Positions 8,234 through 14,035 of a DNA stretch of 17,208 nucleotides are shown here, one piece after another (position 1 is the stretch's first letter; each line of letters opens with the position of its first letter). The translations under genes were made by a program, and so were the position numbers. Source of the stretch: Crenotrichaceae bacterium (GTDB lineage: Bacteria; Pseudomonadota; Gammaproteobacteria; Methylococcales; DRLZ01); assembly GCA_011322755.1 (NCBI GenBank), contig DRLZ01000339.1, forward strand, positions 1 through 17,208, read 5' to 3'. Below the pieces are notes generated by a model that saw only the letters and a list, made by a program, of their open reading frames with translations, was not told the DNA's origin and ran no database searches.

Positions 8234-9430
8234 ATGATGATGAGCAAATCAGGCAAACTGAATTCACCCTCAACGGTTGAATATATTATTAATGACCGCG
8301 ACCTGCGCCTGGATTTATTGAGAGGTTTAATCATGGTGTTGGTGATTGCGACTCATCTTGAATATTTTTCCTTGATGAGCATGTTTGCCTGGGAACGCAT
8401 TGGTCTCGTCTCCAGCGCAGAAGGATTCGTCACCTTGTCCGGGATTGTACTTGGAATCGTTTACAGAAAAAAACTCCACAAAACCGGGTTTCGCCAATCC
8501 ACTCTTCTACTCTGGAAACGTGCATTCCAGCTCTATCGAGCCAACCTGGCAATCATTCTGAGTATACTGGTACTGAGAACGCTGCCGTTTGTCAATGTTC
8601 ATGAAGTCACACATTGGATCAACCCGTGGTCAGGGCAAGCCTACCCACTGTTTCCAGCCATAGAGAGCGCATGGACAGAGATCATGACCAAAACACTGTT
8701 ATTACAAATTGGTCCACATCAATTTCAGATTATTGGTTTTTATTGCATTGTCATAGCACTGGCTCCAATTGCACTCTATTTGCTTTATCACCAACACACC
8801 TTGCTCCTGCTCGTATCGAGCTGGACACTCTACCTGATCAACTCAGCCTGTCATGTTGATCTGACCAGTGCATTATTTGAACGCGCCTTTCCCTTGTTAA
8901 CCTGGCAAGTGCTGTTCTTTAATGGAATGGTCATCGGCTACCATCATCAAACAATCTTTCGGTTGTTGTCTAGCCAGAATAACAAGCTTCCTGTCATTCT
9001 CGCCACCATCACCGTCATTGTGCTGTTGTTTCTTACCCACAACAACCCAAATCCAATATTTTGGCCCTGGCACAGCATCCCGGTTCTCAACAGCGATTAT
9101 TTTTCATATTTGCATATCCAATGGTTTGACAAAACCAACCTCGGCATTGGAAGAATTATCAATAATATTGCACTGTTTATCGTTCTGTTTTATGTCTTGA
9201 CGCATCACTGGACATTCTGGAACAGATTAATAGGCTGGTTATTGATTCCCATTGGACAAGCATCTCTTTATGTTTTTGTCGTCCACATCTACCTGATTAT
9301 CATCATCAGCAGCACACCACTACCTGACTATGATCGTTTTATTATCAATACACTCATTCATCTGTGCAGTATTTTGCTTGTCTGGCTAATGATCAAAAAC
9401 AGGTTTTTATTTTCTCTGATTCCTCGTTAA
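8234..9430 (+). CDS. OpgC-family membrane transferase (glucan substitution)
   Basis: 398 residues, close to the 385 of E. coli OpgC (MdoC), with about ten hydrophobic helices. The OpgC signature is at the N-terminus: RDLRLDLLRG followed by a membrane helix with ATH, then SAEGFVTLSG with a KK pair soon after. OpgC adds succinyl groups to osmoregulated periplasmic glucans from the cytoplasmic membrane; the wider family resembles acyltransferase-3 proteins. Placed 18 bases after the glucan synthase, it most likely modifies that glucan, though the acyl donor cannot be read. Three consecutive ATG codons (8234, 8237, 8240) precede SKSGK, so the exact start is uncertain by a few residues, and the ribosome site is weak. 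Symbol withheld because the donor and polymer may differ from the E. coli case. Confidence 0.85.
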   Translation: MMMSKSGKLNSPSTVEYIINDRDLRLDLLRGLIMVLVIATHLEYFSLMSMFAWERIGLVSSAEGFVTLSGIVLGIVYRKKLHKTGFRQSTLLLWKRAFQLYRANLAIILSILVLRTLPFVNVHEVTHWINPWSGQAYPLFPAIESAWTEIMTKTLLLQIGPHQFQIIGFYCIVIALAPIALYLLYHQHTLLLLVSSWTLYLINSACHVDLTSALFERAFPLLTWQVLFFNGMVIGYHHQTIFRLLSSQNNKLPVILATITVIVLLFLTHNNPNPIFWPWHSIPVLNSDYFSYLHIQWFDKTNLGIGRIINNIALFIVLFYVLTHHWTFWNRLIGWLLIPIGQASLYVFVVHIYLIIIISSTPLPDYDRFIINTLIHLCSILLVWLMIKNRFLFSLIPR

Positions 9431-9437
9431 ACAGGTG

Positions 9438-10061
9438 ATGACACGATTAACAGAAAAGATCCGTCTTTACCTTCAATATTCGATCATAATCTGTGTATTA
9501 TTTATGGTTATTTATGGTAGCACCAACTGGATTAATGAGCTAAGAGACGAGCATTTTCATCTCTATTTTCAATGGGAAACCGAAATTCCGTTCATCCCCT
9601 GGATGATTATTGTTTATCTGTCGTTACAATTGCTTTTTCTAGCACCAATATTCCATTGTGAAATTGCAGGACTGACCACTCTGGCTAAGCGGATGATACT
9701 GGCAATCTGCATCGCTGGAGTCATTTTTTTAGCTGTGCCCACGATTGCTGGCTTTGAACGCACTGACAACCCGGCGATGAGCTCATTGCTGTTTTCTATA
9801 CTGTACACACTCGATCGACCATACAATCTATTTCCCTCGCTGCATATCAGCTTGAGCACACTGGTGGTGGTTGCTGTAACCAATGATGCGGGGTTATGTA
9901 GACGCATCTCTTATTATTTCTGGCTGTTGCTGTTGTTTACTTCAGTCTTGCTTGTACATCAGCATCATCTTGCCGATATCCTCGGGGGCGTGGTTCTAAC
10001 ATTTGTCTGTATTAGAATCATCCCATCAGGCGACCTCGTCCCTGATCGATTAACGGTCTGA
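9438..10061 (+). CDS. PAP2-superfamily membrane phosphatase/transferase
   Basis: 207 residues (from ATG 9438; GTG 9435 is equally placed) with about six membrane helices. PAP2-type active-site parts are visible: RP at 127-128, PSLH at 133-136 (H136 as the SGH histidine) and H176 with D180 (HxxxD). The motif-3 arginine expected six residues before H176 is a valine. That resembles the PAP2_3 group (inositol-phosphorylceramide and sphingomyelin synthase relatives) more than classical phosphatidate phosphatases. Likely roles are dephosphorylating undecaprenyl-diphosphate or a lipid phosphate, or moving a phospho head group onto a lipid or glucan. It is the last gene of the glucan operon, 7 bases after the OpgC-like gene. 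Its 3' end overlaps the convergent acyltransferase by 12 bases. Confidence 0.78.
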   Translation: MTRLTEKIRLYLQYSIIICVLFMVIYGSTNWINELRDEHFHLYFQWETEIPFIPWMIIVYLSLQLLFLAPIFHCEIAGLTTLAKRMILAICIAGVIFLAVPTIAGFERTDNPAMSSLLFSILYTLDRPYNLFPSLHISLSTLVVVAVTNDAGLCRRISYYFWLLLLFTSVLLVHQHHLADILGGVVLTFVCIRIIPSGDLVPDRLTV

Positions 10062-10703
10062 AGAAGGCCTGTGTACACGTCCATTCTGAACACTACAAAA
10101 CGGTTTTAACAATTTCCCGGCAGGCACAGTTTCACCAGTATGCACATAACAACCCGGTCCGACAGCTGCATGTAGTCCAACCATTGCACTGTTTTCAATT
10201 GTTACCGGCGCAAGTATCAACTGTGGTTGCTGATGATTGTCCAGTGAGATCACGTGGGCTCCGATACGGCAGCCACCGCCAATAATCGCACGACGACCAA
10301 TGTTGATGTGATAGCGGTCAGCAATCACAACTCCAGGTGACCAATATGTCAACACACTCACTTTCGCTCCCCACAGATTAAGCCAAAGACTATACAAACC
10401 GGGAAAGAAACGCAGTAGTTCTTCAAGAAATGGTAGTCTGGCATAAAGCATTTGCAACTGGGTTAAAAACCACCAGTAGATAAAAACAGGTGAGGTATTA
10501 TCAACTGTTCCAACCGGCCTACCCACTGTTATTATCAGCACTCTGCAAATCAGCGCCGGCAACAGGTAAATCCACAGCCCAGCGAACAGAATCAACTGAA
10601 AAGCTGAAAGTTCAAGCATCATGCTCAGTGCAATACCCAGAACAAGATAGAATCCACTGAAATAATTAATCAGCAGGATCAGTAATTCGTTACCTCGTTT
10701 CAT
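10050..10703 (-). CDS. Left-handed beta-helix (hexapeptide) acyltransferase, membrane anchored
   Basis: 217 residues. Two hydrophobic helices (about 7-29 and 35-60) precede an amphipathic linker and a C-terminal hexapeptide-repeat domain from about 115: INIGRRAIIGGGCRIGAHV (133-151), a histidine loop around D155-H157, then repeats with VTIENSAMVGL and AVGPGCYV. This is the left-handed beta-helix fold of O-acetyl and acyl transferases of the WcaF/NodL type, which use acetyl-CoA or another acyl-CoA with a histidine base. The domain is short, so it probably works as a trimer. It is the last gene of the minus-strand operon, 30 bases after the AurF-like gene. It may acylate the operon's product; a role on the convergent glucan cannot be excluded. 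Confidence 0.8.
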   Translation of the reverse strand: MKRGNELLILLINYFSGFYLVLGIALSMMLELSAFQLILFAGLWIYLLPALICRVLIITVGRPVGTVDNTSPVFIYWWFLTQLQMLYARLPFLEELLRFFPGLYSLWLNLWGAKVSVLTYWSPGVVIADRYHINIGRRAIIGGGCRIGAHVISLDNHQQPQLILAPVTIENSAMVGLHAAVGPGCYVHTGETVPAGKLLKPFCSVQNGRVHRPSSDR

Positions 10704-10733
10704 TCAATTCTGCCATTGGGTAATACCCGGGAA

Positions 10734-11663
10734 TCAGATCGCCAGCGCATTTTCAAACTCAGGGTACAATTTCAGCAATGCCTTTGAAACCGGTGTCAGG
10801 TTCCGGTCTGCAAACATTGGCATCATACAAGGGTCATATTCAAATGACCGAATACCATCCATTAGCTGTTCTGAAATATTCGACAATTCCGGAAATTCCA
10901 GTACCAGCTGTCTGATGACATTCAACCCGGCCTGTTTTGGCTTCAAGGTTTCTCTTAATAACTTGTTTAACAGCCAGCGATTAATCGCATTGTTACCGCG
11001 TGAGCTCCGGGCAAGCAGATAATCGAGGACATTGGCATCAATCTGGACATGTCGGGCTTCATCTCGTAAATGTGCTTTGTGCACTTTGACAAAATTGAAA
11101 TCCAGATTCTCTGAGCCAGCCTGTTGCATCAAGTCTGTTGAAAATCGCACCGCATGCTCTTCCATCAGTAACACCAGCCACACGAGTGCATACAGGTGTT
11201 GTGGATAACGACAGAATAACCTCAGCAATGCCTGTTGTAGTCGCGGAATGCTGAGAAAATAATAATCATGGTCTGTATAAAATTCGGGGAAACAGTACTG
11301 GTTCAGGCTACGGAACATTTCAAAGTGTCTCTGTTCGTCATTGAGCAGTAACACCAGCGAGTCTGATATTGAGTCAAGCTGTTTGAAGACATCTGCGCGC
11401 AACAGGTTCTCCATAACAGCTTTGGTAAATCCACTTTCAAACAACATGAACTGTTCATTGGTGCGCGCAGCAAATAACTGGTTATAGCGAATTTTGTGCT
11501 GGTCATTAAGCAACGTGTACGCTTCACAGTGGTAGAGCTGGGTGTATTGTTCAGGAATGAAAAATCGATGCGGATCAACTGCTGAATAGCAAACAGCCAA
11601 ATCAGAACCTGATTTGTTTACATTGACTGGCAGAATGTGAGGTAAGGAGAGTATGCTCATCAT
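10734..11663 (-). CDS. AurF-like diiron N-oxygenase
   Basis: 309 residues from the ATG at 11663, which forms an ATGA overlap with the upstream desaturase stop. A longer in-frame start (TTG 11738) would give 334 residues but has only the rare codon. All seven ligand positions of the AurF diiron site are recognisable: E76, E110 and H113 (ExxH in NDEQRH), E168/E169 (MEEH), then H198, E202 and H205 (HLRDEARH, an HxxxExxH pattern). AurF-family enzymes oxidise amines stepwise to hydroxylamine, nitroso or nitro, and members also make azoxy or diazeniumdiolate precursors. Here the substrate could be an aryl or alkyl amine. A non-N-oxidising ferritin-like diiron oxidase is the main alternative. The protein is soluble with no signal peptide. 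It sits mid-operon between a desaturase and an acyltransferase. Confidence 0.85.
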   Translation of the reverse strand: MMSILSLPHILPVNVNKSGSDLAVCYSAVDPHRFFIPEQYTQLYHCEAYTLLNDQHKIRYNQLFAARTNEQFMLFESGFTKAVMENLLRADVFKQLDSISDSLVLLLNDEQRHFEMFRSLNQYCFPEFYTDHDYYFLSIPRLQQALLRLFCRYPQHLYALVWLVLLMEEHAVRFSTDLMQQAGSENLDFNFVKVHKAHLRDEARHVQIDANVLDYLLARSSRGNNAINRWLLNKLLRETLKPKQAGLNVIRQLVLEFPELSNISEQLMDGIRSFEYDPCMMPMFADRNLTPVSKALLKLYPEFENALAI

Positions 11664-12586
11664 CCCTGCATCAGCTGGTAATCTGATTGCGGCAGAATTT
11701 CTGGCGCGGGTTCCTTGCAAAGTCTGGGACCAGCCCAAAGGCTGAGATACTGCTTCAGATAACTTCGGGGCGGCTCACTGTGTTGCGATAAATCAGGCAG
11801 TCGTATCCATGAAACATGCGGGTGTTGATGATGCACAAGATCCCATTGACCTTGCAATAAAATCCATTGCATCGGTTTTGAAACCGACAGGTTTAACGCG
11901 CCGTTGGTGACATCCCTGACAGTAAACGCATGGGTCACGTATTGTCTTGTCGACCAGTTAAACGCAAAAAAACCGTAGTAAATCAACACCGTCTCCCATC
12001 TCAATGCAAGTAACATGCTTGCGCCTGTCCAGAACAGGATGCCTGACAGTATTTCAAGGCGCAATCGTCTGGTCAGCTCACAGTCATAATTGTCAAAAAC
12101 ACGTGAAGTACTGCGTGCGTTACGGAATGGCCTGGTTTTCAGTATTGCTGGGTGAATCGCCAGCAACACATTGCCAATCGGGATCAGAATCCACCATAAA
12201 CCGGTCAGCAACCCATACCACTGGATATATTTAATGATCTTCCAGTCATTTTCATAGTAATAGTCGAACATCTCGTGATCACTTCGGTTGTAACAGTGAT
12301 GAACAACGTGAGACACTTTGAACACAGTAAACGACATTGGAAACAACCAACCAAGCACCACTCCGTACAGGTGATTGACAATACTTCGATGATGAAACAC
12401 ATTATGCGCTGCCTCATGCATTAAAGCGTAGTTAGTCAACATCAGGAATGAAAACACAATACCCAATGGAATCGACCAGACAAGCTCGACTCTGGAACCA
12501 CCCCACAACAGCAACAAACCGCCGCCAAAAACAAAGGTACCAAGCACGCAATTCAAGCGCCCCGGAATTTCACTTGCTTGCTTCAA
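11660..12586 (-). CDS. Membrane fatty-acid-desaturase-like diiron enzyme with altered third box
   Basis: 308 residues with helices at about 13-30, 35-55, 72-90, 122-145 and 180-207. Histidine boxes of the FADS superfamily are HEAAH at 57-61 and HVVHH at 93-97. The third segment reads WDLVHHQHPHVSW (248-260): HH and the following P/W pattern match the usual box, but the leading histidine of HxxHH is D249. Extra histidines (H255, H257) might compensate. Family members desaturate or hydroxylate acyl chains, carotenoids or sphingoid bases. The frame opens only after a stop at 12596-12598, so the start must be non-ATG: TTG at 12586 with AGAGGT 11 bases upstream, or CTG at 12592. The next ATGs fall inside conserved sequence. 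It is 15 bases after the NTF2-like gene and overlaps the AurF-like gene by ATGA, implying translational coupling. Confidence 0.85.
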   Translation of the reverse strand: MKQASEIPGRLNCVLGTFVFGGGLLLLWGGSRVELVWSIPLGIVFSFLMLTNYALMHEAAHNVFHHRSIVNHLYGVVLGWLFPMSFTVFKVSHVVHHCYNRSDHEMFDYYYENDWKIIKYIQWYGLLTGLWWILIPIGNVLLAIHPAILKTRPFRNARSTSRVFDNYDCELTRRLRLEILSGILFWTGASMLLALRWETVLIYYGFFAFNWSTRQYVTHAFTVRDVTNGALNLSVSKPMQWILLQGQWDLVHHQHPHVSWIRLPDLSQHSEPPRSYLKQYLSLWAGPRLCKEPAPEILPQSDYQLMQG

Positions 12587-12597
12587 AACCAGTCGTT

Positions 12598-12603
12598 ACC
12601 TCT
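12598..12603 (-). promoter_or_regulatory. Shine-Dalgarno site for the TTG-started desaturase
   Basis: AGAGGT lies at the end of the NTF2-like gene, overlapping its TAG stop, and is 11 bases before TTG 12586 or 5 bases before CTG 12592. No ATG or GTG is available between the in-frame stop and the conserved protein, so this site supports a non-ATG start. Confidence 0.45.
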
Positions 12604-13189
12604 AGCGACCTGGATTGTTACGCAGCAATCGGGTCAACAAATACAAACACAACATACCCGCGAGAAAGGCAATAACGCCAATAATCCATTGCATTTTCCT
12701 GGCCGCCCGTAGCAATGGATTGTCGAACAGGTTTGCGGAAAAATGCAGATTGATAATTCTCCAGTCTCCGGCTTTTTTGTACAATGTGGCGCTCCAGTGA
12801 CCATTCAGAGTAAACTCAAGACCTTCAGCGAGCTTGAACTTTTCCTCAGTCGTACCATAAGCAATCGCTGTATTACCATGAAAGATAGCTGGCGCACTGA
12901 CATCTCCGCTTAAACTGTAATCACTGACAACGGCATTCGACTGTTTAAGCATTCGCTCAAAATACTGTTTTGCTTGATCATAGCCAACGGTTACTTCAGC
13001 GTTGTAGTAAGTAATCACACCATTTTCATCAAGATATTTTTTCGCAGGACTGAAATCCTGTTGATTCAGCGCCTGTTTCATATCGACAAGTATATTACGC
13101 AACGCCTGTCTGTCTATCTGATGCGGATCTTCCTCAGCTGAAACCATCATCGAAAATACCAAAGCAAACAACACCATCCATCTCTTCAT
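12602..13189 (-). CDS. Exported, membrane-anchored NTF2/SnoaL-like protein
   Basis: 195 residues. A signal peptide (hydrophobic 5-17, likely cleavage after VSA, about residue 18) leads to an NTF2-like cone-fold domain (about 25-155): helix with ALNQQDF and KKYLDENGVITYY, then YFERML, strands with AYGTTEEKFKL, NGHWSATLYKKAGDWRIINLHFS. A single C-terminal helix (about 167-187) ends in positive residues (RLLRNNPGR), which would leave the domain in the periplasm and the tail in the cytoplasm. This resembles DUF4440/SnoaL-like proteins, which range from cyclases and dehydratases to binding or scaffold proteins. No catalytic residues can be assigned. Start ATG 13189 has GAGG seven bases upstream. 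It sits between the two desaturases in the operon, so a periplasmic handling or lipid-binding step is possible. Confidence 0.75.
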   Translation of the reverse strand: MKRWMVLFALVFSMMVSAEEDPHQIDRQALRNILVDMKQALNQQDFSPAKKYLDENGVITYYNAEVTVGYDQAKQYFERMLKQSNAVVSDYSLSGDVSAPAIFHGNTAIAYGTTEEKFKLAEGLEFTLNGHWSATLYKKAGDWRIINLHFSANLFDNPLLRAARKMQWIIGVIAFLAGMLCLYLLTRLLRNNPGR

Positions 13190-13208
13190 CTTCCTGCCTC
13201 ATTGTCAA

Positions 13209-14030
13209 TTAAATGCGAAAATAGTTATCAAACAAAAACCCCAGAATCGACTCTTTTTCAAATCGCAAATCCATATGCTTGCGAATATGCTTGTTGTGAA
13301 TAGTGGGCAAACGACTCCAGTGCAAAGCTGGTTTGTCATGATGTGCTGTATGATACCCGTTATTAAAGAAAAACCAGTTACCCAGTTTTCCGGTAAAATT
13401 TCTGGAATGGTTATATCTGGAGCGAGACACACATTGATCATGTTGCAGCAAATTCACCCCGACAAGCATGATAACACCCATGCCCCAGGGAATGACGACA
13501 TATAACCCGAACGAGCTTGCATCCAGCACCACCAAGCTGACGATCGCTATCCACAGACAACAACGTTCCAGTCTGATCCGGAATATCATCTCAGCGCTCA
13601 ACCCCTTGTTTCGCTCACTGTGTCTGCCTTTCGCCATTGAAATTGATGCATTGACAATATAGCGTATCAAACGCTTTAACCCGATGCCTTGTCCTGCCAG
13701 TTGTGGCCGGATCCAGTCGTCTTGTTTGCCAATATGAACATGATGATTGAGGTTATGTGCCTGAATAACACCAGCCGAGGTATGCCCTTTGACACACGTC
13801 AACACAATTCCAAACACGTTATTGAAAACAGGTAATGTGAACACTGGATGGTGTACATGATTGTGGTTAATCACACAAACACTGAAACACAACATGCCTG
13901 TAGTAAAAATCCACAGTGGAATGACGATCGATGGCAGCTCAATAAAAAAAGGTGTCACCAGCATCCCGCAGCACACGACAACAAGCAAGAGACTGCGCCA
14001 GTCCTCTTTGTATTTAATCAATCGCATCAT
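13209..14030 (-). CDS. Membrane fatty-acid-desaturase-like diiron enzyme
   Basis: 273 residues from ATG 14030. An in-frame extension to 14111 would overlap the upstream gene and has no support, while GAAGGA (14042-14047) is 11 bases before this ATG. All three histidine boxes of the FADS superfamily are intact: HNHVHH at 56-61, HNLNHH at 92-97 and HTAHH at 227-231 within NNGYHTAHH. An additional histidine, H197, lies in LLQHDQC. Hydrophobic helices lie at about 13-30, 34-55, 70-88 and 158-195. Family members introduce double bonds or hydroxyls into acyl or isoprenoid chains at the inner membrane. It begins 5 bases after the UnbUV-like gene stop, within the operon. The substrate is not readable from sequence. 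Confidence 0.88.
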   Translation of the reverse strand: MMRLIKYKEDWRSLLLVVVCCGMLVTPFFIELPSIVIPLWIFTTGMLCFSVCVINHNHVHHPVFTLPVFNNVFGIVLTCVKGHTSAGVIQAHNLNHHVHIGKQDDWIRPQLAGQGIGLKRLIRYIVNASISMAKGRHSERNKGLSAEMIFRIRLERCCLWIAIVSLVVLDASSFGLYVVIPWGMGVIMLVGVNLLQHDQCVSRSRYNHSRNFTGKLGNWFFFNNGYHTAHHDKPALHWSRLPTIHNKHIRKHMDLRFEKESILGFLFDNYFRI

Positions 14031-14035
14031 CGTTC

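Noticed and set aside
10040..10070. Bidirectional terminator between the convergent operons
   Set aside because: The coding ends overlap by 12 bases and I see no strong hairpin with T-runs there.
11664..11738. N-terminal extension of the AurF-like protein from TTG 11738
   Set aside because: It would be read from within the desaturase gene in another frame; ATG 11663 with ATGA coupling is a better start, although the longer form is closer to AurF in length.
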